A stretch of 8,572 nucleotides of DNA from JACDDK01 sp038198445 (GTDB lineage: Bacteria; Actinomycetota; Rubrobacteria; Rubrobacterales; Rubrobacteraceae), in assembly GCA_038198445.1 (NCBI GenBank), contig JBBPZZ010000038.1, positions 1-8,572 of the forward strand. The letters are read 5' to 3'. The number at the start of each line of letters is the position of its first letter. Position 1 is the first letter of the stretch. A model generated the notes under the pieces. The model did not search any database, was not told where the DNA came from, and saw only the letters and a program-made list of their open reading frames with translations. The position numbers and the translations under genes are program-made. Shown one piece after another: positions 1-6,469 of the stretch.

Positions 1-130
1 GCAAGATTAGAGCGCGCAGCAGGGAGGCTCTAGTAGAAGCGCTGGCGTTGCCCTCAATGCGGTAACTGACCAAGACGCCCTGGGTTTCTTCGAGCACTGC
101 GGCTACCGTAGGGGCGTCCGATCTTTATGA
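1..130 (+). pseudogene. Remnant of a GNAT-type acetyltransferase C-terminus
   Basis: Frame 2 up to the TGA at 128-130 reads VALNAVTDQDALGFFEHCGY and then seven more residues. This is the typical final motif of GNAT N-acetyltransferases (N..A..FYe..GY, last strand and helix of the acetyl-CoA fold). Upstream the same frame has a stop at 8-10. A matching helix-like stretch (REALVEALA, roughly 27-55) lies instead in frame 3, which stops at about 63. In an intact GNAT the two pieces would be joined by some 10-15 more residues, so a frame-changing deletion near 45-55 is the simplest reading. What is seen is the frame break and the motif. The family assignment is from general knowledge, and the pseudogene call is inference because the window begins here. 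A sequencing error or chance resemblance is possible. Confidence 0.45.
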
Positions 131-209
131 AAACCGCTGTAGCGAACATTAGGATAGTCCAAAGGCCCGCGCAACGGGACGAGAAAGTGGAACTATCTTG
201 CTCCATCTG

Positions 210-215
210 TATAGT
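210..215 (+). promoter_or_regulatory. Candidate -10 box (TATAGT) for the Gate-family gene
   Basis: TATAGT matches the bacterial -10 consensus at five of six positions and lies about 48 nt upstream of the TTG start at 263. No convincing -35 is visible at the usual distance. Transcription would begin near 222 and give a leader of about 40 nt with the weak ribosome site GAGG at 252-255. The rest of 131-262 shows no coding potential I can support. Confidence 0.3.
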
Positions 216-262
216 GAGGATCCAGTACGTCGACGAAGGAATATTTTGTACGAGGCATCTCT

Positions 263-1204
263 TTGAGAGGTTTGGGGAAGGCTTGGCGCCGCGTCTCCTG
301 GGGCGAGGGACTCAGGAGCGGGCTGCGGACTACGTGGGAGCTTGGAAAGGTGATCTTTCCGGTAACCGTCACCGTCTCGATCCTCAAGTACACGCCCCTC
401 TACGACGCCCTGCTCTCCGGTCTCACGCCGGTGATGGGCCTGATCGGTCTCCCGAACGAGGCGACGATACCGCTTGCGCTCGGCAACCTGCTCAACCTCT
501 ACGCCGCCATAGGCGCGATGCTCACGATGGACCTGACGGTGAAACAGGTCTTCATCCTCGCCCTGATGTTGAGCTTCTCGCACGGTCTGCCGGTGGAGGC
601 GGCGGTGTGCCGCAGGATCGGGGTGAGCGTCACCCTCGTGTTCCTGTTCCGCATTACTCTCGCCGTATCCGCCGCCTTCGCCGTCAACTCGTTGTGGAAC
701 GGCGGAGACGAGATAGCCCATTACGGGTTCGCGGCGGCTTCGCAATCGGAGCCCTCGGGATGGATGGGGGTGATCCTCCACGCTTTTCATGCGGCGATCA
801 CCGGGATAGTAGAGCTCGCGGTCATCGTAATCTCGGTGATGATGGTGATACAGGTCCTCAAGGACCTCGGCGTGCTGGACAGGTTCGCGGACCTCGTCCG
901 GCCGCTGATGAGGCCGCTCGGGATAGAGGCTCGCGGCGCGGTGACGATGGCCGGAGGGCTCATCTTCGGGCTGGCTTTCGGGGCGGGCGTTATCCTCCAG
1001 CAGGTCCGCGAGCAGAAGTTCACGAAGCGGGAGCTGACGCTCATGATCCTGTTCCTCTGCGCCTGCCACGCCGTCATCGAGGACACGCTCATCTTCATCC
1101 CGCTCGGCATAGACGTACTGCCGCTGCTGGCGATTCGTCTCACAGCCGCGGTCTTGCTGACCTTCCTCATCGCCCGTATGTGGAGGTCCAGGGCTTCAGG
1201 ATAG
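263..1204 (+). CDS. Nucleoside-recognition (Gate) domain membrane protein
   Basis: The 313-residue protein is strongly hydrophobic, with about eight membrane segments in two similar halves. Each half has an amphipathic helix followed by a glycine-rich hydrophobic stretch (about 40-110 and 190-260). This matches the Gate/nucleoside-recognition family that includes SpmA, SpmB, YjiH and the gate part of FeoB. Such proteins are thought to move small molecules or ions, but the substrate here cannot be read from sequence. The start is TTG at 263, the only usable start after the in-frame TGA at 215-217, with GAGG at 252-255 seven nt upstream. A conserved-looking H-x-V-I-E-D-T segment (about residues 271-277) lies next to a membrane helix. 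The 3' end overlaps the convergent small gene by 9 nt. ATA and AGG codons are frequent, as elsewhere in the window. Family assignment is fairly sure, function is not. Confidence 0.8.
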   Translation: MRGLGKAWRRVSWGEGLRSGLRTTWELGKVIFPVTVTVSILKYTPLYDALLSGLTPVMGLIGLPNEATIPLALGNLLNLYAAIGAMLTMDLTVKQVFILALMLSFSHGLPVEAAVCRRIGVSVTLVFLFRITLAVSAAFAVNSLWNGGDEIAHYGFAAASQSEPSGWMGVILHAFHAAITGIVELAVIVISVMMVIQVLKDLGVLDRFADLVRPLMRPLGIEARGAVTMAGGLIFGLAFGAGVILQQVREQKFTKRELTLMILFLCACHAVIEDTLIFIPLGIDVLPLLAIRLTAAVLLTFLIARMWRSRASG

Positions 1205-1408
1205 AGGTTCCGCCTCGCCCTCTCTCTTTCTTGCGCGCTCTATGTAAGCCTCGGCGGCTTCGGGGTTGTTGTAGCCAAGGATGCCGCCTGTCAGGGGGTT
1301 TTTGATCTCGTAGTGTCCGCCGGCCTCGCGGTCCATAATCACCGGATAGTAGCGGTCGCCGACCTGCTTGATCGCATATTCCGTAAGTCCTTTGTCCTTC
1401 TCGCTCAT
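1196..1408 (-). CDS. Small conserved-looking hypothetical protein (70 aa)
   Basis: This is a 70-residue soluble protein starting MSEKDKGLTEYAIKQVGDRY. It is rich in charged and aromatic residues with no membrane segment, signal peptide or cysteine. A middle part with glycines (GGHYEIKNPLTGGILGYNN) looks like short beta strands, and the end is a charged helix. I do not recognise the family. The open frame extends to 1510, but the added 34 residues look non-coding. ATG at 1408 is chosen because it lacks a Shine-Dalgarno site yet sits a few nt downstream of a good promoter, as expected for a leaderless message. It is convergent with the Gate-family gene, and the last 9 nt overlap. Confidence 0.65.
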   Translation of the reverse strand: MSEKDKGLTEYAIKQVGDRYYPVIMDREAGGHYEIKNPLTGGILGYNNPEAAEAYIERARKREGEAEPLS

Positions 1409-1415
1409 CTTTACC

Positions 1416-1446
1416 AACATACACGAAACGGGAAGCCCGGTGTCAA
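1416..1446 (-). promoter_or_regulatory. Promoter giving a probably leaderless transcript of the 70-aa gene
   Basis: On the minus strand a perfect -35 TTGACA (1446-1441) is followed after 19 nt by TATGTT (1421-1416), an actinobacterial TANNNT -10 box. Transcription would start about 7 nt downstream, at roughly 1409, next to the ATG at 1408. The 19-nt spacer is on the long side. Confidence 0.55.
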
Positions 1447-1559
1447 GCTCCGAGCAGCTTTCAGACCGCAGACCCCGCCCTGGCTTGCCGCGCATGGCGT
1501 GAAGTGGCATGCTTTGTTGCTTACGATGCCGGGATCAGTGGGAAAATGAGCGAGAAGAA

Positions 1560-2492
1560 ATGATCGACGCCACTACCCGACAGCGGCTGGTCATGCGCTT
1601 CGGCCCCTGGGCAGGCGAGTGGTGCGACGAACTGCCGGCGCTGGTGGATCGCATCGCGCGGAACTGGAAGGTTCGCATCCATCGTCCCGCCTCTCGCGGC
1701 ATGACTTCGTGCGTGCTGTTCTGTGAGCGATCCGGCGGTGAGTTGGCCGTGCTAAAGCTCTCTCCGGATGCGGGGTTGATCTCCGCCGAGGCGGCCGCGC
1801 TCGCCGCGTGGCAATCATCCGGGCGCGTGCCGAGGGTCCTCGACCACGATGAAGAATCCGGCGCCCTCTTACTTGAGGCCATACAGCCAGGCACAATGCT
1901 CGCCGACACGCAGGCCTCCCTCCGGCTCGATGAAGTCGCCGGGCTCGTTAGGGATCTCCACGCCTCTGCTGACGAGGAAGCCATGACGGGTTTTCCGCCG
2001 CTGATCGAGGGCGTGGAGTTCATGTTCGCCTTCTACCGTAAGCGGCTGCGCGAGCATGGGAGATCGTCGCTGGTTTCAGAAGACCTCGTGGCGAGGTCAC
2101 TCGCCATCGCGCGAGGGCTCGCTACTGGACCCGGACCCCGCGTCCTGCTGCACGGCGACCTGCACGCGAGAAACGTGCTGGAGGCGGGAGGTGGCCGGGG
2201 ACTCGTGGCGATAGACCCACGGGCCAGTGTCGGCGACCCGGCTTTCGACCTGATCGACTGGGTACTGGTCGATGTGCGAGACAAACGAACGCTGATGCGG
2301 CGCGCGGAGCGTCTGTCCAGCCAGGTGGGCGTCGACCCATCGAACCTGTGGCGATGGTGCGGTTGCACGGCCGTCCTGATCGCAATAAGTCAGCTTGTCC
2401 GATTCAATGCTCCGACCAACGCCACCCGTCCGCTTCTAGCGCTCGCCGCCGAGGCTGTTTACGGAGACGATGTCCCGCGTGACTCGGTTTAA
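1560..2492 (+). CDS. Aminoglycoside 6-phosphotransferase-like kinase, APH(6)/StrB family
   Basis: The 310-residue protein has the kinase-like fold of aminoglycoside phosphotransferases. Seen in order are a lysine in a strand (LAVLKLS, K66) that would bind ATP, a hinge region (LLLEAIQPG, about 103-111), the catalytic loop LLHGDLHARN (D200, N205), the metal-binding IDPRASVGDP (D219) and FDLIDW. Length and motifs fit the aminoglycoside/hydroxyurea resistance kinase family (PF04655), whose known members phosphorylate the 6-hydroxyl of streptomycin with ATP in the cytoplasm. The actual substrate is inference, since many environmental members are untested. ATG at 1560 is preferred over the upstream ATG at 1509 because GAGCGAGAAG lies directly before it and the extra 17 residues are unlike the family. 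Its Ile codon use resembles the neighbours, so there is no clear sign of recent transfer. Confidence 0.85.
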   Translation: MIDATTRQRLVMRFGPWAGEWCDELPALVDRIARNWKVRIHRPASRGMTSCVLFCERSGGELAVLKLSPDAGLISAEAAALAAWQSSGRVPRVLDHDEESGALLLEAIQPGTMLADTQASLRLDEVAGLVRDLHASADEEAMTGFPPLIEGVEFMFAFYRKRLREHGRSSLVSEDLVARSLAIARGLATGPGPRVLLHGDLHARNVLEAGGGRGLVAIDPRASVGDPAFDLIDWVLVDVRDKRTLMRRAERLSSQVGVDPSNLWRWCGCTAVLIAISQLVRFNAPTNATRPLLALAAEAVYGDDVPRDSV

Positions 2493-2509
2493 ATCTCATA
2501 CGAACCTGA

Positions 2510-2545
2510 TAGGGTCAGTAAGTCACTGAACGCTCCGAAGAGGAG
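2510..2545 (+). promoter_or_regulatory. Candidate -10 box and ribosome site of the HesB-like gene
   Basis: TAGGGT at 2510-2515 fits a TANNNT -10 box. TTTAAA at 2488-2493, 16 nt upstream, is a possible weak -35 that overlaps the end of the kinase gene. The ribosome site AGGAG (2541-2545) is five nt before the TTG at 2551 and decides that start. The promoter is tentative and the ribosome site is good. Confidence 0.4.
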
Positions 2546-2550
2546 ATAGC

Positions 2551-2853
2551 TTGATCACGGTAACCGAAGGAGCCAGAGAGCTTTTTCTAAACGTCGAGCA
2601 CCCGGAAGGTACAGTCCTCCGCCTCGACCCCGTAACCGACGAGAATACTGGTGAGACTCAGGTCGGCATCGCCGCCGGTGAGCCCCAGGACGACGATCAG
2701 GTCATCGAGCACGATGGCGATAGCCTTCTGCACATAGCCGCGCCCGTGAGCGAGGCGCTGGACGGCAGCGTTATGGATCTCGTCGAGACACCCGAAGGCC
2801 CGAGCCTCGGCATTACCCCGCCTGGTTCCGCGCCTGTCACCGACGACTCGTAG
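2551..2853 (+). CDS. HesB/IscA-like protein lacking all cysteines
   Basis: This 100-residue protein starts with TTG behind a strong AGGAG. The layout is that of the A-type iron-sulfur carrier fold: an N-terminal ITVTEGARELF strand and helix, alternating strands, the dDQVIEHDGDSLL segment (about 49-60), then LDGSVMDLVE (70-79) and a final GITPP turn. IscA/HesB proteins carry one Cys near position 35-40 and a C-x-C at the C-terminus. Here there is no cysteine at all, and the C-terminus is a short acidic tail. It therefore probably does not carry an Fe-S cluster and may be a structural or binding derivative of the fold. The fold assignment is from pattern memory and the loss of cysteine is seen directly. 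It lies 58 nt after the kinase and is followed by a strong hairpin, so it may be its own transcription unit. Confidence 0.7.
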   Translation: MITVTEGARELFLNVEHPEGTVLRLDPVTDENTGETQVGIAAGEPQDDDQVIEHDGDSLLHIAAPVSEALDGSVMDLVETPEGPSLGITPPGSAPVTDDS

Positions 2854-2874
2854 AGAGAACCGAAAACGTGTAAC

Positions 2875-2902
2875 GAGAGGCTCCGCCCCGGCGGGGTCTC
2901 TC
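2875..2902 (+). terminator. GC-rich hairpin after the HesB-like gene
   Basis: A 12-bp stem with two wobble pairs closes a 4-nt loop: GAGAGGCTCCGC at 2875-2886 pairs with GCGGGGTCTCTC at 2891-2902. It starts 21 nt after the stop codon. No T-run follows, so as an intrinsic terminator it would be of the U-poor kind common in high-GC bacteria. It could also act in the leader of the next gene. Confidence 0.5.
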
Positions 2903-2911
2903 CTCGTCTGG

Positions 2912-2917
2912 TAGGGT
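2912..2917 (+). promoter_or_regulatory. Candidate -10 box (TAGGGT) for the acidic protein gene
   Basis: The same hexamer as at 2510 lies 10 nt before the ATG at 2928. If it is used, transcription would begin at about 2924-2928 and the message would be nearly leaderless. No -35 is visible. AGGG in the same place is too far from the ATG (about 11 nt) to be a good ribosome site. Confidence 0.25.
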
Positions 2918-2927
2918 AAATCTCGTC

Positions 2928-3311
2928 ATGGATGCATCAGCCACCCACGTGGTCATCGTCGGCGGGCCGGAGACTACCGACGAGCTTCTCGCCATCGTGC
3001 TAGACGATGATGAGGCGATCCCTCTCTTCGACTCCGTGGAGGAGGCCGAGTATTTCCTGGCTTCCACGGGAGAGTTCGGCGAAGACTGGCGGACACGGGA
3101 GTTGTCGGCCGAGGAGCTAATAGAGCTTCTAGAGTACCAGGGCGAGGAGGTCGAGTACGTGGCCCTCAGCCCGCCGCCCGAACGCCTGACGGGCGGCATG
3201 CAGGTAAACACCATCCCCCTCGAAGCGCTCGTCGAACTTCTGCGCCTCCAGACGACCGCTGAAGAGCCGCCGGAGAGCAGAGGTTTCCTTCGGCGGTTGT
3301 TCGGGAGGTAG
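2928..3311 (+). CDS. Acidic protein of unknown function (127 aa)
   Basis: I do not recognise this family. The soluble 127-residue protein begins with a hydrophobic strand (THVVIVGG) and then LLAIVLDDDEAIPLFDSVEEAEYFL, a strand-then-helix pattern seen in small alpha/beta domains such as SseB-like or DUF3110-like proteins. That resemblance is only suggestive. Residues 45-75 are very acidic (GEFGEDW..ELSAEELIELLEYQGEEVEYV). The last ten residues (GFLRRLFGR) are basic and amphipathic, which could contact a membrane or nucleic acid. No cysteine or signal peptide is present. The gene follows the HesB-like gene after a hairpin, so coupling between them is uncertain. Its stop is 1 nt from the stop of the convergent exporter gene. 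Confidence 0.7.
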   Translation: MDASATHVVIVGGPETTDELLAIVLDDDEAIPLFDSVEEAEYFLASTGEFGEDWRTRELSAEELIELLEYQGEEVEYVALSPPPERLTGGMQVNTIPLEALVELLRLQTTAEEPPESRGFLRRLFGR

Positions 3312-3312
3312 A

Positions 3313-4539
3313 TTACCGTCCTCGGGCCTCGGCCACTGTCCGGTTGTTCACGAACGGCAGGGAGGCGAGGGCGACTACTATCATCACGGCGGCGGAGAAG
3401 TAGAATGGCGCGGGGAGTCCGAAGTGTTTGGCGAGGAAGCCGCCGATCAGGGCTCCCACGGCGCCGCTGCCCACGCCGATGAGGCGGTACACGCTCGTCA
3501 CCCGTCCGAGCAGGTTCTCGGGGATGAGGGTTTGGCGGAGGGCGAAGGTCAGGACGTTCCAGGCGAAGGCGACGAAGCCGTCCACGGCGATCATCGCCCC
3601 CACGACGAGCGGGTTGCCGCTCATGGCGATGACGGCGAGCGCGGGCGCCTGGATGAGCATGACCAGGAAGAGCGCCCGGCCCGTGCCGAGCCACGAACCG
3701 ATGCGTCCGGCGAGCAGGGAGCCGAAGACCCCTCCGACGCCGCCGGCCGTGAGCAAGACGCCGTAACCGAAGCTGCCGAGGTTCAGGATGTCCTGCGCGA
3801 AGAGCACCAGTATGGAGAACGTAGCCGAGAAGACGAGGTTCCCGGCTCCCAGCATGACCGCCAGGGTGAGCAGGAGCCGGTGGCGCGCCAGCCATCCGAC
3901 ACCCTCGGAGATCTCCGCCCGCAAGGTGCTCTTGCGCGGGCCTTCCGGCCTCGGCACCCGGAACCGGCCCCGCAGCGCGAAGATGAGGGCGGCGGACGCG
4001 GCGAAAGTACCGGAGTCCAGCAAGAACGGGCCCGCCGCCGCGAGCGCGAAGAGCGCGCCGCCTACTGGCCCACCGGCGAACTGGTTCGTAACCAACTCGG
4101 CGGCGAACATGCGCCCGTTCGCCTTCTCCAGTTGGTCCTTCGGCACGATGGAGGGCATTATCGCGAGTGAAGCGTTGGCGAAGAGGGTCTCCGCGGTCCC
4201 GATCAGGAAGAAGATAACGTACATCATCGGCAGGCTCGCAAACCCGCCCAGCACGGCCAATCCCAGGAAGCCGATGAGCGCCGCCCTGAATACGTCCACC
4301 GACGCCATCAGCACCCGGCGGTCGAGCCGGTCGACAAGCGCGCCGCTTATGAGTGAGAAGAGCAGCCACGGGAGTTGCTGGGCGAACATCAAGCCGGCGA
4401 CCAGCACCGGGTCTCGCGTGAGCGTCGCGGCGAGCAGCGGGCCGGCGACCAGCGTAATGCCGTCGCCCAGGTTCGAGATCGTGCTGGCCGACCAGAGCTT
4501 GCGGTACTCCGGGCCGAGTCCGGCGAAGGGGGATCTCAA
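3313..4539 (-). CDS. MFS_3-family exporter, second of a tandem pair
   Basis: The 408-residue integral membrane protein has about 12 hydrophobic segments. The cytoplasmic-loop motif A of the major facilitator superfamily is visible between segments 2 and 3 (GALVDRLDRR, about 66-75). The family-typical NAxxAIMPSIVPKDQLEKANGRM follows segment 4, and NLLGRVTSVYR sits in the second half. These mark the MFS_3/EntS-like group of proton-driven drug or siderophore exporters in the cytoplasmic membrane. The substrate cannot be inferred. The start is TTG at 4539, overlapping the TGA of the preceding exporter (TTGA) and preceded by GGAGGAG with five nt spacing, so translation is coupled. It is the last gene of the efflux operon and ends 1 nt from a convergent gene, with no terminator seen. 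Confidence 0.88.
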   Translation of the reverse strand: MRSPFAGLGPEYRKLWSASTISNLGDGITLVAGPLLAATLTRDPVLVAGLMFAQQLPWLLFSLISGALVDRLDRRVLMASVDVFRAALIGFLGLAVLGGFASLPMMYVIFFLIGTAETLFANASLAIMPSIVPKDQLEKANGRMFAAELVTNQFAGGPVGGALFALAAAGPFLLDSGTFAASAALIFALRGRFRVPRPEGPRKSTLRAEISEGVGWLARHRLLLTLAVMLGAGNLVFSATFSILVLFAQDILNLGSFGYGVLLTAGGVGGVFGSLLAGRIGSWLGTGRALFLVMLIQAPALAVIAMSGNPLVVGAMIAVDGFVAFAWNVLTFALRQTLIPENLLGRVTSVYRLIGVGSGAVGALIGGFLAKHFGLPAPFYFSAAVMIVVALASLPFVNNRTVAEARGR

Positions 4540-5792
4540 TCCGTCTCCTCCGCCGGGTCGGTCAAATAACGATCCGCGCGGCCCAGGGCCGTGAAGGAGA
4601 AAGAGAGCGCGACGAGGAAGACCAGAGCGCCGATGGTCCCGTAGACCAGGGCGACGTTCTGGGTCTGCTCGATCACCAACCCGCCGAGAAACGAGCCCAC
4701 GGGGATCGCCGACCAGGCCAGCACGGCGGCGATGCTCTGGACCCGTCCCAACATCCGGTTCGGTACTATCGCCTGCCGGAGACTACCAGTGTTGATGTTG
4801 AAGAAGATCCCAAACCCCGAGGACAGCGCCCAGAGCAACACGGCGAGCCAGTAGTTGGCCGTCAGGGCGAAACCTACCAGCAGGAGACCGTCTATCATGA
4901 GCGCCCCCAGCGCCGCCGTGCTGAACGAGATGTATCTGCGTACCGGCCCGGCCGCGAGGGAGAGCGCCACTATCCCAAGAGCGCCCGCGGAATACAGGGC
5001 ACCCACCTGGCTATCTCCCGCTCCGAGCCGCTCCTTGGCGAAGAACACGAGTTGGGCCTGAGTTGTGGCGGCGAGGAAGTTGATGAGAGCCATCATTATA
5101 GAGATGTTGCGGAGGACCGGGTGGCCCAGGACGTATTTGAGGCCGGAGATCACATCCTGCCTGATGTTCGTAGTCCTTATATCATCGCCGTCCACGGCGT
5201 TGAAGCTGCGCCCGACCAGGCCGAGCATGAACGCCGAGACCAGGAAGGTCAGCGCATCGAAGAACAGCACGGTCTGAACGGGCATCACGGCCAGCAAACC
5301 TCCAGCCAGGAGCGGCCCCAGGAAGAAGGCGCCGGAGTAGCTGGCCTGGATGCGCCCGTTGGCCCGCACCAGGTCGTCGGTGCCGACCAGGCTCGGGACC
5401 GCCGCGAACTCGCCCGCGTCGAAGCAGATCTTGAGCGTGGAGCTAACGAAACCAACAGCGTATATCCACCAAACCGCCAGGAGGTCGAAGGCGGCCAGTA
5501 ATGGTATGGAGGAGATGATCGCGGCGCGGGCTATATCGGTGGCGATCATCATCCGCTTGCGGTCTACCCTGTCGGCCCACGCGCCGAGGAGCAGACCGAA
5601 AAGCAGATAGGGCAGGAACTCGACGGCCATGATCAGCCCGAGGTTGAGCGCCGACCCCGTGAGCTTGAAGACCAGCAAGGGCAGCGCGAACAGGGTAAAC
5701 GAGCTACCGAGGTTCGAGACAGTCTGCCCACCCCAGAACTTCCAGAAGTCGGCGCCCAACCTGGCAGGCGTGTCCGCGGCGCCGGACATCAC
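4536..5792 (-). CDS. MFS_3-family exporter, first of a tandem pair
   Basis: This 418-residue paralogue of the next gene also has about 12 membrane segments. Motif A is GAWADRVDRKR (about 69-79 counting from the second residue). The central family segment (FDAGEFAAVPSLVGTDDLVRANGR) and RMLGRVQSIAA in the second half place it in MFS_3, a group of antiporter-type multidrug or siderophore exporters. The start is GTG at 5792, followed directly by ATG at 5789. GGAGAAG (5807-5801) is eight nt from the GTG, which favours the GTG, though the ATG is possible. It lies 53 nt after the ArsR-like regulator on the same strand, consistent with one transcript controlled by that regulator. Whether the two exporters work separately or as a pair is not visible from sequence. 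Confidence 0.88.
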   Translation of the reverse strand: MMSGAADTPARLGADFWKFWGGQTVSNLGSSFTLFALPLLVFKLTGSALNLGLIMAVEFLPYLLFGLLLGAWADRVDRKRMMIATDIARAAIISSIPLLAAFDLLAVWWIYAVGFVSSTLKICFDAGEFAAVPSLVGTDDLVRANGRIQASYSGAFFLGPLLAGGLLAVMPVQTVLFFDALTFLVSAFMLGLVGRSFNAVDGDDIRTTNIRQDVISGLKYVLGHPVLRNISIMMALINFLAATTQAQLVFFAKERLGAGDSQVGALYSAGALGIVALSLAAGPVRRYISFSTAALGALMIDGLLLVGFALTANYWLAVLLWALSSGFGIFFNINTGSLRQAIVPNRMLGRVQSIAAVLAWSAIPVGSFLGGLVIEQTQNVALVYGTIGALVFLVALSFSFTALGRADRYLTDPAEETD

Positions 5793-5845
5793 GCGCCTAT
5801 CTTCTCCGCCCGGAAACTGGGATCAGGAACCATGACCCCGACTTC

Positions 5846-6469
5846 CTACTCATCCGTCTCCTCTGGAAGCTCCGGCAGGTCCGTCAGATATACCTGCGCC
5901 AGAAAACCATAGACCCTCTCGCCCGGCACGCCTTCGAGGTCTCTGAACTCGTCGGCCAGCCTCAAGACCCTGTCCGCGAACTCCTGGGCTCTCTCCGCCG
6001 GGATGCGCGCGTGCGCGAGCGTCAGCACGTCTTTGAATCCAGCCTCCGGTCCAGGCTCCTCGTACTCGTCCATCGCCTGCCGGAAGAAGTCTACGAACTC
6101 GCTCTTTGGCACGCTGCCTTCCGGCCCGACGAACTCGAAGAGACGCGCCGTCCGTCCATAGTATTTCTCCGTCATCGCGCGCACCTGCCGCGTGCGTACC
6201 ACCCGAATGAGACCCGCCTTTTCGAGCACCTTCAGGTGATGCCCCACGCTTCCTTTCGGTTGACCCAACGCCCCGGCGAGCTGGCTGGTCGTCGCCGCCC
6301 GTTCGGTGAGGAGGCTGATGATCCTGGACCGCGTCGTGTCCCCGACCGCCCGGAACTGATCGGGCTCCCTCACCTCCAGTATCTCGTCCAACTCGTAGTC
6401 CGGCTTCGGGGGCGGCAGTGGAGGCCGCGGTTCCGGGGGACGCCGGCCTTCCGGCGCGTCAGGACCCAT
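5846..6469 (-). CDS. ArsR-like winged-helix transcription regulator
   Basis: The 207-residue protein has a proline-rich N-terminus (7-23), then a winged helix-turn-helix (about 36-105): FRAVGDTTRSRIISLLTE, the turn TTSQLAGALGQ, the recognition helix PKGSVGHHLKVLEKAGLI, and a basic wing VRTRQVR ending in MTEKYYGRTA. This is the ArsR/HTH_20 pattern. There is no cysteine, so it is not a classical metal sensor. The C-terminal half (about 110-200) is acidic and helical and probably binds a ligand or forms the dimer. ATG at 6469 has GAGGA (6479-6475) five nt upstream. It overlaps the preceding 63-codon gene by 11 nt and is followed by two exporters, so it most likely represses this operon through the dyads at 6687-6721. 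Regulator class is sure; target and inducer are inference. Confidence 0.87.
   Translation of the reverse strand: MGPDAPEGRRPPEPRPPLPPPKPDYELDEILEVREPDQFRAVGDTTRSRIISLLTERAATTSQLAGALGQPKGSVGHHLKVLEKAGLIRVVRTRQVRAMTEKYYGRTARLFEFVGPEGSVPKSEFVDFFRQAMDEYEEPGPEAGFKDVLTLAHARIPAERAQEFADRVLRLADEFRDLEGVPGERVYGFLAQVYLTDLPELPEETDE

Noticed and set aside
149..1069. 306-codon minus-strand frame
   Set aside because: It is very rich in Glu, Arg and His with low complexity, antisense to the Gate-family gene, with no motif.
127..1305. 392-codon plus-strand frame across the Gate-family gene
   Set aside because: The product is Arg-, His- and Pro-rich with no hydrophobic segments, as expected of an off-frame reading. 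Frame 2 gives a coherent membrane protein.
1409..1510. N-terminal extension of the 70-aa minus gene
   Set aside because: The extra 34 residues (or 4 from the ATG at 1420) are not supported by a ribosome site and overlap the promoter elements at 1416-1446.
1522..1527. TACGAT as promoter of the kinase gene
   Set aside because: No -35-like hexamer stands at the right distance, so it was not listed as a feature.
2837..4369. 510-codon minus-strand frame spanning the acidic gene and an exporter
   Set aside because: Its translation is dominated by arginine and glycine and then by serine, and it crosses two genes with clear products on other frames. It is a GC-rich shadow.
3424..4594. Long plus-strand frames opposite the second exporter
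   Set aside because: They are antisense to a protein with clear MFS motifs. Their compositions are typical of complementary-frame artefacts.
5846..6469. Metal-sensing ArsR repressor
   Set aside because: The regulator contains no cysteine and no visible ELCVCDL-like motif, so a metal role is not supported.
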